Numbered from the stretch's first letter, positions 49,881 through 60,178 are shown. The stretch is DNA of 64,000 nucleotides from Deinococcus aquiradiocola (GCF_014646915.1 NZ_BMOE01000008.1:62001-126000); one strand, 5' to 3'. Notes: generated by a model not told the origin, from the sequence alone. A program made the numbers and translations.

Positions 49881-52292
49881 ATGACCAAGCTTCCCGACTC
49901 CAACTACCACGCCCCCACCGGCCCCCAGAAGTACATGGGAAAGGCCATCAAGCGCGTCGAGGACCCCCGCTTCATCACCGGGACCGGCAGCTACACCGAC
50001 GACATCAACGTGCACGGGCAGCTGCACGCCGCCATGCTGCGCAGCCCCTACGCGCACGCGAAGATCGGGAACATCGACGCGTCGGCCGCCCTGGCGCTGC
50101 CCGGCGTGCACGCCGTCCTGACCGGTGAGGACATGAAGGACGTCGGCAGCATCCCCACCGGCTGGCTGCTCCCCGGCCTGGTCGTGCCGCACCACGCTGC
50201 CATCGCGCGCGGCGAGGTGAACTACGTGGGCGACATCGTGGCCGTGGTCATCGCGGACACCCGCGCCATCGCCGAGGACGCCGTGGCCCTCATCGACGTG
50301 GACCTCGACCCGCTGGCGGCTGTGTCGCTCGGCAGTCAGGCGCTCGCGGACGGCGCGCCCCTCGTGCACGACGAAGCGCCCGGCAACGTCGCCTTCCAGT
50401 GGGAGATCGGGGACGCCGCCGCCACCGAGGCCGGATTCGCGCAGGCCGACCGGGTCGTGAAGCTCAAGCTCCGCAACCACCGCCTCGTCCCGAACGCCAT
50501 CGAACCGCGCGCCAGTCTCGCCGAGTACCGCGCCGCCAGCGACGAGTACACCCTGCACACCACCTCCCAGAACCCCCACATCCACCGCCTGCTGCTCGCT
50601 GCCTTCGTGCTCGGCATTCCCGAACAGAAGCTGCGCGTGATCTCGCCGGACGTGGGCGGCGGGTTCGGCAGCAAGATCTTCCAGTACGCCGAGGAAGTCA
50701 TCGTGCTGTTCGCCGCCAAGAAACTCCGTCGTCCCATCAAGTGGGCCGCGCGCCGCAGCGAGGCCTTCGTGACGGACGCGCAGGGCCGCGACCACGAATC
50801 CGAAGCCGAGATCGCCCTGAAGAACGACGGGAGCTTCCTCGCGCTGCGCGTCAGGACGCTCGCCAACCTCGGCGCGTACCTCACCACCTTCGCGCCCGCC
50901 GTGCCCACCTACCTGTACGGCACCCTCCTGAACGGCGTGTACAAGTTCCCCGCCATTCACGCGCACGTCACCGGCATCTTCACGAACACCGTGCCCGTCG
51001 ACGCGTACCGTGGCGCGGGCCGCCCCGAGGCGACGTACCTGCTGGAACGCATCGTCAGCAAGGCCGCCAACGAACTGGGCCTCGACCCCAGCGAGGTGCG
51101 CCGCAGGAACTTCATCCAGCCGCAGGACTTCCCGTACCAGACGCCCGTCGCGCTCGTGTACGACAGCGGCAACTACGAGCCCGCGCTCGACAAGGCCCTC
51201 GGCATGGTCGGCTACCAGGACCTCCTCAAGGAGCAGGCCGAAGGGCGCGCCAGCGGCAGGAAGTACATCGGGATCGGCTTCTCCACCTACGTCGAGGCGT
51301 GCGGACTCGCGCCCAGCGCCCTCGTCGGCCAGCTCGGCGCGCAGGCCGGACAGTGGGAGAGCAGCGTGGTGCGCGTCATGCCGACCGGCAAGGTCGAGGT
51401 GCTCACCGGCAGCCACAGCCACGGCCAGGGCCACGAGACGACCTTCGCGCAGCTCGTCGCCGAGGAACTGCAGATCCCCATGGAAGACGTGACCATCGTG
51501 CACGGCGACACCGGCAAGATGCCCTTCGGCTGGGGCACCTACGGCAGCCGCTCGGCCGCGGTCGGCGGCAGCGCCCTCAAGATGGCGCTCGGCAAGATCA
51601 AGGCCAAAGCCACCAGGATCGCCGCGCACCTCCTTGAAGCGGCCCCCGAGGACGTGGAACAGGTGGACGGCACCTTCCGCGTCAAGGGCGTCCCCGAAGG
51701 CGGCAAGAGCTTCTTCGACGTGTCCCTCATGGCGCACCTCGCGCACAACATCCCCGCCGAGATGGAACCCGGCCTCGAAGAGCAGTACATGTACGACCCC
51801 AAGAACTTCGTGTACCCCTTCGGGACGCACGTCGCGGTGGTCGAGGTGGACGCCGACACCGGCAAGGTCAAGCTGCGCCAGTACGTCGCCGTGGACGACT
51901 GCGGCCCCCTCATGAACCCGCTGATCGTGGAAGGTCAGGTGCACGGCGGCATCGCACAGGGCTACGGGCAGGCCGTCCTCGAAGAGACCGTGTACGACGA
52001 CGACGGCAACCTCCTGAGCGGCAACTTCATGGAGTACGCCATGCCGCGCGCCGAGGACATGGTGCAGATCCAGGTGGACCACACCGTCACGCCCAGCCCC
52101 CACAACCCGCTCGGCGTGAAAGGCATCGGCGAGTCCGGCACCATCTCCAGCACCGCCGCCGTCGCCAACGCCGTCGTGAACGCACTGGAAGCCTTCGGGA
52201 TCAACCACCTCGACATGCCGTACACGCCCGAGAAGGTCTGGCAGGCCATCCAGGGCGCCAAGCGCGACATGCCGCAGGCCGCCGACGACTGA
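49881..52292 (+). CDS. coxL: CO dehydrogenase-type large subunit, molybdopterin protein, form II
   Basis: 803 aa, standard length. Aldehyde-oxidase/xanthine-dehydrogenase superfamily large subunit binding Mo-molybdopterin cytosine dinucleotide. The active-site loop reads AYRGAGR (375-381), the signature of form II CoxL; genuine high-affinity form I enzymes have AYXCSFR. So oxidation of CO is uncertain and another aldehyde or heterocycle may be the substrate. Other superfamily motifs present: GGGFGSK and GVKGIGESGT near the end. SD AGAGGAG 6 nt before the ATG at 49881. Confidence 0.93.
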   Translation: MTKLPDSNYHAPTGPQKYMGKAIKRVEDPRFITGTGSYTDDINVHGQLHAAMLRSPYAHAKIGNIDASAALALPGVHAVLTGEDMKDVGSIPTGWLLPGLVVPHHAAIARGEVNYVGDIVAVVIADTRAIAEDAVALIDVDLDPLAAVSLGSQALADGAPLVHDEAPGNVAFQWEIGDAAATEAGFAQADRVVKLKLRNHRLVPNAIEPRASLAEYRAASDEYTLHTTSQNPHIHRLLLAAFVLGIPEQKLRVISPDVGGGFGSKIFQYAEEVIVLFAAKKLRRPIKWAARRSEAFVTDAQGRDHESEAEIALKNDGSFLALRVRTLANLGAYLTTFAPAVPTYLYGTLLNGVYKFPAIHAHVTGIFTNTVPVDAYRGAGRPEATYLLERIVSKAANELGLDPSEVRRRNFIQPQDFPYQTPVALVYDSGNYEPALDKALGMVGYQDLLKEQAEGRASGRKYIGIGFSTYVEACGLAPSALVGQLGAQAGQWESSVVRVMPTGKVEVLTGSHSHGQGHETTFAQLVAEELQIPMEDVTIVHGDTGKMPFGWGTYGSRSAAVGGSALKMALGKIKAKATRIAAHLLEAAPEDVEQVDGTFRVKGVPEGGKSFFDVSLMAHLAHNIPAEMEPGLEEQYMYDPKNFVYPFGTHVAVVEVDADTGKVKLRQYVAVDDCGPLMNPLIVEGQVHGGIAQGYGQAVLEETVYDDDGNLLSGNFMEYAMPRAEDMVQIQVDHTVTPSPHNPLGVKGIGESGTISSTAAVANAVVNALEAFGINHLDMPYTPEKVWQAIQGAKRDMPQAADD

Positions 52293-52447
52293 AGCGCACC
52301 TCCGCCAGCGCCGCGAGAAGCGGCCAGCGCGGAGCGTGAACCCGTCCGCAGCGGGGCCGGAGTGAGGGCGACGGGGCACCGTCCCCGTCGCCGGACCGGA
52401 GCGCCACGACGAGCAGGACCGATATTCATTCCAGCACCGGAGGTTCC

Positions 52448-53278
52448 ATGTACACCACCGACTTCGACTACCACCGCGCCACCAGCGTCCAGAACGCCCT
52501 GGAACTCCTGGCCGCCAACGACGGCGCCAAACTCCTCGCGGGCGGACACTCGCTCGTGCCGTCCATGAAGCTGCGTCTGGCCAGCCCCACCGCCCTCATC
52601 GACATCTCGCAGGTCGAGGAGATGCAGGGCATCCGGCAGGAAGGCGACAGGATCATCATCGGGGCAGGCACCACGCACGCCCAGATCCTGCGTTCGGACC
52701 TGCTGAAGGAACTCTGCCCGATCCTCCCGGACGCCGCCGACTGGATCGGCGACCCGATGGTCCGCAACTGCGGCACCATCGGCGGGGCGCTCGCGCACGC
52801 CGACCCGGCCGCCGACTACCCCGCCAGCATCCTCGCGCTGGAAGCGGACCTGAAACTCGTCAGCCGTGACGGCGAGCGCGTCGTGAACGCCCGCGACTTC
52901 TTCCACGGCATGTTCGAGACGGCCGCCCGGGAAGGCGAGATCCTCACCGAAATCCACGTGCCGGTCCTGCAGGGCGCGAAGATGGCGTACGCGAAATTCC
53001 CTCACCCGGCCAGCCACTACGCCATCGTCGGCGTGGCTGCCGTCCTCACCGACAGCGGCGCCCGCCTCGCCCTGACCGGCGCGGGCGCCAAGGCCGTGCG
53101 CCTCCCGCGTGTCGAGACGGCCCTCGGCAGCGACTACAGCGAGAGCAACGTCGCGAACGCCACGCAGAACGCCATCGATCCCGGCGATCTCCTCAGCGAC
53201 CGCTTCGCGAGCGCCGAGTACCGCGCGCACCTCGCGGGCGTGTTCGCGCAGCGCGCCATCACCCAGGCGACCGCCTGA
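52448..53278 (+). CDS. coxM: CO dehydrogenase-type medium subunit, FAD protein
   Basis: 276 aa. FAD-binding subunit of the vanillyl-alcohol-oxidase fold with the two hallmark motifs AGGHS (31-35) and TIGG (110-113, in NCGTIGGALAHADPAADYP). Accepts electrons from CoxS. SD GGAGG 3-7 nt before the ATG. Its stop is followed at once by ttgagctgaac, a remnant of the inverted-repeat element, then a terminator hairpin. No coxD, coxE or cofactor-insertion genes are seen downstream. Confidence 0.93.
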   Translation: MYTTDFDYHRATSVQNALELLAANDGAKLLAGGHSLVPSMKLRLASPTALIDISQVEEMQGIRQEGDRIIIGAGTTHAQILRSDLLKELCPILPDAADWIGDPMVRNCGTIGGALAHADPAADYPASILALEADLKLVSRDGERVVNARDFFHGMFETAAREGEILTEIHVPVLQGAKMAYAKFPHPASHYAIVGVAAVLTDSGARLALTGAGAKAVRLPRVETALGSDYSESNVANATQNAIDPGDLLSDRFASAEYRAHLAGVFAQRAITQATA

Positions 53279-53321
53279 GACCGAATTGAGCTGAACTCGA
53301 ACTCCCGGCGTTCAGCCGAGC
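53276..53321 (+). repeat. remnant of the TGATACGG inverted-repeat element
   Basis: From the coxM stop: TGA-gaccgaa-ttgagctgaac...gttcagccgagc, aligning with TGA-tacggtt-ttgagctgaac...gttcagccgagc of the full elements read on their minus strand. The hairpin gctgaac/gttcagc (53290-53316) is kept. Here too the element starts exactly at a stop codon. Confidence 0.6.
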
Positions 53322-53354
53322 AGGCCTCCCGTCCCCCGTGGACCGGGAGGCCTG
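53321..53354. terminator. bidirectional hairpin between coxM and acyltransferase gene
   Basis: caggcctcccg / cgggaggcctg, 11-bp perfect stem, 12-nt loop. Confidence 0.7.
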
Positions 53355-53417
53355 TCCGTTGTGGGGCCGGGCGTGAAGGTGTTCTCTGTTCCTTCCTGTC
53401 CGTTCCCGCCCGGCCGG

Positions 53418-54515
53418 TCAGCGGCCGAACAGCCACACCGACATGGGCCGCCCCGCCATCCACCGCGCCACGGCAAGCGGGACCCCCGTCCCCAGCACGA
53501 CGTACAGCGCGACCAGCGGCACCTGCAGCAGCGCCGACCCCGGCGACGCCAGCCGGTCGAAGGTCCACAGCAGCAGCGGGTGCAGCAGGTACACCTGCAG
53601 ACTGAACTGCCCCAGTCGCGCCAGCAGCGGACGGACGTGCCCGGCCAGCGCCCCGCCCGCCCGGGCCAGCCGCACGCTCAGGCCGCCCATGACCACGGCG
53701 GCCAGCAGGGTGTACGCCCAGTTCCCGGCCGTGTACGCGAGCACGTTCAGCGGCCTGCCGAGCGCCTGCGCGGCACCCAGCGGCAGGTACACCGCCAGGG
53801 CCACGGCGCACGCCACGGTCAGCTGACCGCCACGGCGTGCCCACAGGTCCGTGAACCGCTCCGGCCGTGCGCCGAGCGCGGTGCCCGCGACGAGCGGCAG
53901 CACGTACCACAGGGCCAGACTTCCGACGCTCTCCAGATGCCAGACGCGCAGGTTCAGGGCGTACACGCCGGACTGCACGGCCGCCGCGCCTGCCAGCACG
54001 GCCCAGAGCGGCCACGGCAAGCGGTTCAGGCGCCGCAGGAGGGGCAGCAGCAGCGTCACCTGCAGGGCCAGCAGCAGGTAATACAGGTGAAAGTACCCCT
54101 TGCCGTGCAGCAGGCCCGGATCCCAGAACGCCGCGAGCCGCTCCCCCGGTCCCGGCCCGGCCCCCGTCACGACCTTGAACGTCAGGTACAGGGCCGTCCA
54201 CAGCACGTACGGCCACAGCAGCTGCCGGGCACGGCTGCCGAGATACCGCCGCCACGAGAACACCGACGACGAGCGCGCGAACACCAGCGCACTCAGGAAC
54301 AGGAAGGTCGGCACCACGAACTGTGTGACGCGGTTCACGACGAGCAGCGCCACGTGCAGCGCGCTGCCCTCGGGCGCGCGGTCCAGGTTCGCTCCGCTGA
54401 CGTGATGCACCACCACCAGCAGCACCGTCAGGCCACGGCACACGTCCACCCACGCAAGTCGCCCGGAGGCGACGGATGCAGTGGAGGAGGTGGGGGGAGG
54501 GGGGGAGGCAGGCAT
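53418..54515 (-). CDS. acyltransferase 3 (OafA/WecH-type) membrane protein
   Basis: 365 aa, about 10 hydrophobic helices. Opens with the family motif WVDVCRGLTVLLVVVHHVSG, with the catalytic-type His in VVHH (about 37), and continues FLFLSALVFARS and LWPYVLWTALYL. Such proteins O-acylate sugars of surface polymers, but the N-terminus also matches related choline/exopolysaccharide acyltransferases. Ser/Pro/Thr-rich cytoplasmic start of about 18 residues is encoded by a G-rich strand. Gene lies alone between coxM and the regulator. Confidence 0.8.
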   Translation of the reverse strand: MPASPPPPTSSTASVASGRLAWVDVCRGLTVLLVVVHHVSGANLDRAPEGSALHVALLVVNRVTQFVVPTFLFLSALVFARSSSVFSWRRYLGSRARQLLWPYVLWTALYLTFKVVTGAGPGPGERLAAFWDPGLLHGKGYFHLYYLLLALQVTLLLPLLRRLNRLPWPLWAVLAGAAAVQSGVYALNLRVWHLESVGSLALWYVLPLVAGTALGARPERFTDLWARRGGQLTVACAVALAVYLPLGAAQALGRPLNVLAYTAGNWAYTLLAAVVMGGLSVRLARAGGALAGHVRPLLARLGQFSLQVYLLHPLLLWTFDRLASPGSALLQVPLVALYVVLGTGVPLAVARWMAGRPMSVWLFGR

Positions 54516-54628
54516 GGGTCGGTCCCCGGCAGCCGGGGCCGTGAGCGTACCCTGGCATTCCGTGGGAAGCTGCCGTGTTCACGGAACGCGGCTTTAGACT
54601 GCTCCTCTTTTCCGCACCGGTCCTGCCG

Positions 54629-55327
54629 TCAGGGGCGCAGGTCGTTCAGGTCGTCCGGGCGGAGCGGCGCGAGCGTCAGGCGGACGGCGTGCGGCGCGCC
54701 CTGCCCGGAGGCGGCGTTCTCATCGAACATGCCCTTCAGGCGCAGGGCGAGCGTCACGAGTTCCGACTGCACCTGCCGGACCTGCTCGGGCGTGAGTGGT
54801 CCGGCGTTCAGGCCGGTGAAGGCGTCCACGGGCGGCCCCTGCCACCCGGTCAGCACGCCGCGCAGTTCGGCCGTGTCGTAACTCTCGTCGATCTGCAGGT
54901 CCTGCCCGTCCCGGAACACCCGCAGGCCCCAGCGTCGCCCGTGGGCGTGCTCGTGCACGGCATCCTCGAAACTCCGCCCGAGCGTGCGGGCGAGCAGGCG
55001 GTCGACCGGACCGAACTGCCGTTCGAAGCGTTCGGCGAAGTCGGCGTCGGGCGTGTGTTCGCGCGGCACGAAGTACGCGTCCGCGCTCGCCCGGTAGTGG
55101 CGGATGTCGCGTCCGGCGCGCGCCTCGCGCCGCGTCTCCCGCAGCAGGCCCGCCTGCAGGAGCGCCTGCACGTCGCGGTGCACGGCGCGCAGGTCGGCGT
55201 TCAGGGCGCGGGCGGCGGTGGCGGCACTGCCCTCCTGCGCCATGAACTGCCCGAGGGTGCGCCGCACGCGCGGGTGCAGCAGCAGGCGCACGGCCTGCGC
55301 GTCGATGACGTGCTGGACACTACTCAC
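54629..55327 (-). CDS. ArsR-like winged-helix regulator
   Basis: 232 aa. N-terminal winged helix about 8-80: LLLHPRVRRTLGQFMAQEGSAATAARALNADLRAVHRDVQALLQAGLL (shown in part by 12-30 and 45-60) is the HTH plus wing of ArsR/HTH_20-type repressors; the rest (about 85-230) is a larger ligand- or partner-binding domain I do not recognise, without clustered cysteines. Start GTG at 55327 lies 6 nt after TAAGAT on the minus strand. Divergent from a 58-aa frame, its possible target. Confidence 0.68.
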   Translation of the reverse strand: MSSVQHVIDAQAVRLLLHPRVRRTLGQFMAQEGSAATAARALNADLRAVHRDVQALLQAGLLRETRREARAGRDIRHYRASADAYFVPREHTPDADFAERFERQFGPVDRLLARTLGRSFEDAVHEHAHGRRWGLRVFRDGQDLQIDESYDTAELRGVLTGWQGPPVDAFTGLNAGPLTPEQVRQVQSELVTLALRLKGMFDENAASGQGAPHAVRLTLAPLRPDDLNDLRP

Positions 55328-55333
55328 ATTCTG

Positions 55334-55339
55334 ATCTTA
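55334..55339 (-). promoter_or_regulatory. leaderless -10 box of the ArsR-like gene
   Basis: TAAGAT on the minus strand, 6 nt before the GTG start at 55327. Confidence 0.5.
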
Positions 55340-55372
55340 CTGTGCGAGCAGGCTGGGCCGCACCGTGGAGGC

Positions 55373-55549
55373 ATGACCAGTCCCGAACAGCGCCACGAGG
55401 TCGCCACCCTTCGCCTGCAGGCCCTCCAGCACGAGGCGGGCATGGCACGGCAGCTGCAGGCCGCGCGTCCGGCTGTGCGGTTCTCGCTGCGCGTGCCGTT
55501 CCTGCGCCTGACGCTGCACTTCGCGGTGCAGGTCACGCCCTCCGCCTGA
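55373..55549 (+). CDS. possible small protein, 58 aa
   Basis: No recognised family. Polar helical first half (PEQRHEVATLRLQALQHEAG) and an alternating hydrophobic second half (RFSLRVPFLRLTLHFAVQV). The ATG at 55373 follows cacggtggaggc closely (GGAGG is only 2 nt away, CACCGT 6 nt). It is divergent from an ArsR-like regulator with 45 bp between starts, the usual place for a regulated gene. Could also be non-coding. Confidence 0.4.
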   Translation: MTSPEQRHEVATLRLQALQHEAGMARQLQAARPAVRFSLRVPFLRLTLHFAVQVTPSA

Positions 55550-55603
55550 CGGTCCGGCGTGCGGATCGTCACCGTTCTTCCTGGCGGGCCACGCGCGGGC
55601 CGC

Positions 55604-55609
55604 TACACT
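55604..55609 (+). promoter_or_regulatory. leaderless -10 box of mutY
   Basis: TACACT, 7 nt before the ATG at 55617. Confidence 0.5.
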
Positions 55610-55616
55610 GCCCGGC

Positions 55617-56639
55617 ATGGATGTCGCTGCGCTGCGTGCGTCGCTGCTCGGGTGGTTCGCCGCCCAGGGCCGCGCGGACCTGCCGTGGCGCGTGACGCGC
55701 GAGGACGGGCAGCGCGACCCGTACCGGGTGTGGGTGGCGGAGGTGCTGCTGCAGCAGACGCAGGTGGTGCGCGGCCGCGTGTACTTCGAGCGCTTCCTGA
55801 CGGCCTTCCCGACCGTGCAGGCGCTCGCGCTGGCGCCGCAGGAGGCGGTCCTGAAGGCCTGGGAGGGCTGCGGGTACTACGCCCGCGCCCGCAACCTGCA
55901 CCGGGCCGCGCAGGTCATGGCGCGGGAAGGCGTGCCCGTCACGTATGACGGCTGGCTGGCCCTGCCGGGCGTCGGGCCGTACACGGCGGCGGCCGTGTCG
56001 TCCCTGGCGTTCGGGGAGGGGCGGGCCGTGATGGACGGCAACGTGCGCCGCGTGCTGAGCCGCCTGTACGCCGTGGAGGTCCCCACGGACGCGTGGGTGC
56101 AGGGCACGGCGGACGCCCTGCTCGACCCGGCCCGGCCCGGCGAGTGGAACGAGGCCGTCATGGATCTCGGCGCGACCGTCTGCGTCCCGAAACGCCCGCT
56201 GTGCGGTGCGTGCCCGCTGCGGGCGCAGTGCGCGGCCCTGGCGTCCGGCGAGCCTGCCCGTTACCCCGCCCCGAAGGTCCGGGCGGCGGCGCGCGAGGTG
56301 CGGGCCGTCGCGGTCCTGGCGGGCACGCCCGGCACGCCGTACCTGGAGGAGCGTCACGGGACGCTGCTGGGCGGCCTGTGGGGCCTGCCGCTGGAGGACT
56401 GCGGGGACGGCACGGAAGGCGACGCGCTCGCGCGGCTCGCCGGACGACTGCAGGTGCGGCCCGCCGAGCGGCTGGGCGTGGTGACGCACACCATGACGCA
56501 CCGGCACCTGACCGTCACCCTGTACCGCGCGGACGGCGCACTGCCCGGCACGCCTGCCGACGCGCGGCCCCTGTCGCGCCTCGACCGGAAACTGCTGGCG
56601 CTCGCGGCGGACCTGGGTGTGCAGCGCCCGCTGTTCTGA
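55617..56639 (+). CDS. mutY: adenine DNA glycosylase
   Basis: 340 aa. Removes adenine mispaired with 8-oxoguanine. Catalytic Glu42 in AEVLLQQTQV, helix-hairpin-helix LPGVGPYT (116-123), catalytic Asp140 in VMDGNVRRVL, [4Fe-4S] cysteines C189-x6-C196-x2-C199-x5-C205, and a C-terminal NUDIX-like 8-oxoG-recognition domain (LLGGLWGLPLE). TACACT 7 nt before the ATG indicates a leaderless mRNA. The stop begins the repeat TGATCCGGGTTCCGG. Confidence 0.95.
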   Translation: MDVAALRASLLGWFAAQGRADLPWRVTREDGQRDPYRVWVAEVLLQQTQVVRGRVYFERFLTAFPTVQALALAPQEAVLKAWEGCGYYARARNLHRAAQVMAREGVPVTYDGWLALPGVGPYTAAAVSSLAFGEGRAVMDGNVRRVLSRLYAVEVPTDAWVQGTADALLDPARPGEWNEAVMDLGATVCVPKRPLCGACPLRAQCAALASGEPARYPAPKVRAAAREVRAVAVLAGTPGTPYLEERHGTLLGGLWGLPLEDCGDGTEGDALARLAGRLQVRPAERLGVVTHTMTHRHLTVTLYRADGALPGTPADARPLSRLDRKLLALAADLGVQRPLF

Positions 56640-56690
56640 TCCGGGTTCCGGTGGAATCCCGTGGGGTATGCGGGTTCGGTCCCGCTCGGA
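56637..56690 (+). repeat. stop-codon-anchored repeat after mutY
   Basis: TGATCCGGGTTCCGG at the mutY stop, then tgcgggttcggtcccgc about 30 nt on; both parts recur after thyX (62724). Confidence 0.5.
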
Positions 56691-56739
56691 CGGAACGCGC
56701 ACGAACGGCTCCTTCTGGGCGTGCGCGTCCGGCAGGCGC

Positions 56740-56745
56740 TAGACT
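56740..56745 (+). promoter_or_regulatory. -10 box of uppS
   Basis: TAGACT, 9 nt before the ATG at 56755; leader of at most a few nt. Confidence 0.45.
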
Positions 56746-56754
56746 GCCCGCATC

Positions 56755-57588
<834 letters not shown>

Positions 57589-57664
57589 ACCGGGGCGGGC
57601 CGGGCGGGCGCTCCTGACGGGACGCTTCCCGGTCCGCGTCGCAGTGCAGTGCGCCTGCGGCTGT

Positions 57665-57670
57665 CATGAT
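57665..57670 (+). promoter_or_regulatory. possible leaderless -10 box of HRDC gene
   Basis: CATGAT, 7 nt before the ATG at 57678. Confidence 0.3.
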
Positions 57671-57677
57671 AGAGGGT

Positions 57678-59462
57678 ATGACTGTTTCTCCCACCCCGCT
57701 CGAGACCCTGCTCGCCCAGGCCCACGCTCAGCCGGGCGAACCTCAGACCCGACTGTCGGGCCTGCTGAGCGCCCTGGAGGACGCCGACTGGACCCTGCTG
57801 ATGGGCGGCCAGGAGGCGCTCGCGGCGCAGATCGCGTCCCTGATCGGGCCGGGCCTGATCCGCCTCGACCCGCGCCTGAACCTGAACCGTGAGGCCTTCG
57901 CGAGCTTCGGGCTGGCCCTGGCGAGCAGCGACGGCGACTGGAAGGGCGCGCGGGCCGTGTGGCTGCTGGAACCCGACGAGCGCGCCCTGACGCGCGCGCG
58001 CCGCGCGGACGTGCCGGTGATCGTGGACGCGACCCTCGCGCCCGGCGGCCGCTGGCTGGAGCAGGGCGTACACCTCGTGGTGTACCGCGACGCCGTGACC
58101 CTCACCGGGTACGACGACGTGCAGCTGAGCAGCGTGTCGGGCCTGGGCAGCCGTCCCCGCCGCGTCGCGTCCGGCCCGGCGGACCTCGCGGTGGCGCTCG
58201 CGCTGCGCGACATCGGGACGCTGGCGCTGCGCATGAACCGCCGCACCCGCAACGCGGAGGCGCTGTTGCCGCGCTTCGCGGGGCGTGCCCTGCCGGTGTC
58301 GGGCGGGGTGCTGCTGCTGGAGCACGACGGTCCCAGCACCGTCACGCCGCTCGGCGGGAACCTGTCGGCGGCGCGCGCCGTGCCTGCGGGGACGCTCGTC
58401 ACGGTGGGCATCGAGTCGCCGGACGACGCGTGGACCGTGCTGGGCGCCGTCCTGAACCGTGAGGCGCGGCCCGCTCCCGCGCCGGACGAGTTCCCCATGC
58501 TGGACGAGGACCTGCCGGAAGCGCCGGTCAGTCGGGGCGTGTCCCTGCAGAGCGAACCGGGGCAGCGTGAGCCTGGGCAACGTGACCCGGGGCAGCGTGC
58601 GCCGGACGGCGAACGTGACCGTCAGCCGGACCGTCGCCCCCGCACCGAGCCGCAGGAACGCCCCGACCGTTCCGCCCCGGCGGGTGATGCGCGGCCGAAC
58701 GGCGCCGTGCAGGCCGAACCGCACGCGCCCGAGGCAGCGCCGGAACAGCCCGCCCCGCAGGACGCGCCTGCCCAGCCGCAGGACGCCGCGCAGCACGACT
58801 ACTCCGACCGGGAGTTCGTGTTCACGCCGCCGCCCGTCCTGCCTCCCCTCCCGGCCCTCACCGCGCCGAGCGTCCCGACGCCCGTCAGCCAGCCGAGCGT
58901 CCCGAACGTCCCCGACTCGCTGGGCGACATGGCGCACGACGACGGCCGCCCCGCCCGCGGTCGCCGAGGCCGCCGCGGCAAGCACGACGCCGCGCCCGCC
59001 GGGACCGCGCCGCTCCAGGCGCAGGACAGCCAGCCGGAAATCGTGATGTCCGAAAGCTTCACGCGCCCGCCCGAACCGGAAACCGCGCCCGAAGAGACGC
59101 AGGACGCGTGGCCCGAGGAGGCCCTCGCCACGCCCGCCGAATACACCCCCACGCCCGAAACGGCGGACCCGGACGCGCACCTGCCGCTGCAGCTCCCGCC
59201 GGACCTGCCCACCGACGCGTCCCTGGACGTGGACGGCCTGACGCCCGAACAGCAGGCGATCTTCGCGCGCCTGCGCGAGTGGCGGAACGCCGAAGCGAAA
59301 CGGCAGACGGTCAGCCGCTTCATCATCGCGTCCAACGCCACGCTCGCCGAAGTCGCCCGGCGCGTCCCGTACACCGAGGCCGACCTGAAGGCCGTGAAAG
59401 GCATGGGCCCCGAACGGCTGCGCAAGTACGGCGAGAAGATCCTGGAAGTGGTGCGAGGCTAA
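57678..59462 (+). CDS. HRDC-domain protein with N-terminal PLP-transferase-like region
   Basis: 594 aa. C-terminal 80 residues are an HRDC nucleic-acid-binding domain ([21 protein letters not shown], shown in part; [27 protein letters not shown]). The N-terminal about 260 residues recall Cys/Met-metabolism PLP enzymes ([17 protein letters not shown] where those have the Schiff-base Lys), but no lysine is there, so it is probably catalytically dead. Between them is a long disordered linker (about 280-500) with [17 protein letters not shown] repeats and a basic patch [10 protein letters not shown]. Known in Deinococcus; likely DNA-related. Followed 2 nt later by the methyltransferase gene. Confidence 0.72.
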   Translation: MTVSPTPLETLLAQAHAQPGEPQTRLSGLLSALEDADWTLLMGGQEALAAQIASLIGPGLIRLDPRLNLNREAFASFGLALASSDGDWKGARAVWLLEPDERALTRARRADVPVIVDATLAPGGRWLEQGVHLVVYRDAVTLTGYDDVQLSSVSGLGSRPRRVASGPADLAVALALRDIGTLALRMNRRTRNAEALLPRFAGRALPVSGGVLLLEHDGPSTVTPLGGNLSAARAVPAGTLVTVGIESPDDAWTVLGAVLNREARPAPAPDEFPMLDEDLPEAPVSRGVSLQSEPGQREPGQRDPGQRAPDGERDRQPDRRPRTEPQERPDRSAPAGDARPNGAVQAEPHAPEAAPEQPAPQDAPAQPQDAAQHDYSDREFVFTPPPVLPPLPALTAPSVPTPVSQPSVPNVPDSLGDMAHDDGRPARGRRGRRGKHDAAPAGTAPLQAQDSQPEIVMSESFTRPPEPETAPEETQDAWPEEALATPAEYTPTPETADPDAHLPLQLPPDLPTDASLDVDGLTPEQQAIFARLREWRNAEAKRQTVSRFIIASNATLAEVARRVPYTEADLKAVKGMGPERLRKYGEKILEVVRG

Positions 59463-59464
59463 CC

Positions 59465-60139
59465 GTGACGCCCGAACGCTACGCCAAGATCCGCCGCGTG
59501 CTGAGCCTGCGCCAGCCGACCCTGACCGTCCTGATGGACGAGGTCAACAAACCCCACAACTTCAGCGCCATCCTGCGCACCTGCGACGCCGTGGGCGTGC
59601 TGCAGGCGCACGCGGTCCCGCCGCACCGCAGCGGCACCCTGCCGAGCGCGCTGCCCACCTACGTCGCCACGTCCGGCAGCGCCGACAAGTGGGTGGACGT
59701 GCAGACGCACAGGGACGCCGTGAGCGCCGTGCAGGCCCTGCAGGCGCGCGGCTTCCAGGTGCTCGCCACGCACCTGTCCGAGAAGAGCGTCGATTACCGC
59801 GAGCCGGACTACACCCGTCCCACCTGCGTGCTGCTCGGCGCGGAGAAGTGGGGCGTGTCGGACGCGGCCGCGCAGGCCGCCGATGCCAACATCGTGATCC
59901 CCATGATGGGCATGGTGCAGAGCCTCAACGTGTCGGTCGCGGCCGCCACCATCCTCTTCGAGGCGCAGCGCCAGCGGCTCGCGGCGGGCCTGTACGCCGC
60001 CCCGCAGCTGGACGACGCCGAACTCGACCGGCTCGCCTTCGAGTGGGGGTACCCGGAACTCGCGCCGCTGTACCGCGAGCGCGGCGAGGCGTACCCGGCC
60101 CTGGACGACGAAGGGCAGGTGCTCGCCGCGCACGGCTGA
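59465..60139 (+). CDS. trmH: SpoU/TrmH-family RNA 2'-O-methyltransferase
   Basis: 224 aa. Knotted SPOUT methyltransferase: motif 1 [14 protein letters not shown] (about 35-48), motif 2 [11 protein letters not shown], motif 3 [18 protein letters not shown]. Length and the C-terminal extension [10 protein letters not shown] fit tRNA Gm18 methyltransferase. GTG start 2 nt after the HRDC gene stop, so co-translated. The stop begins the repeat TGACCCGGAATCCG. Confidence 0.88.
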   Translation: MTPERYAKIRRVLSLRQPTLTVLMDEVNKPHNFSAILRTCDAVGVLQAHAVPPHRSGTLPSALPTYVATSGSADKWVDVQTHRDAVSAVQALQARGFQVLATHLSEKSVDYREPDYTRPTCVLLGAEKWGVSDAAAQAADANIVIPMMGMVQSLNVSVAAATILFEAQRQRLAAGLYAAPQLDDAELDRLAFEWGYPELAPLYRERGEAYPALDDEGQVLAAHG

Positions 60140-60178
60140 CCCGGAATCCGATTCGGCCCGCACACGCTGCGGGATTGA
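60137..60178 (+). repeat. stop-codon-anchored repeat after trmH
   Basis: TGACCCGGAATCCGATTCGG, then cccgcacacgctgcgggatt; its first 26 nt match, inverted, 38692-38711. Confidence 0.5.
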
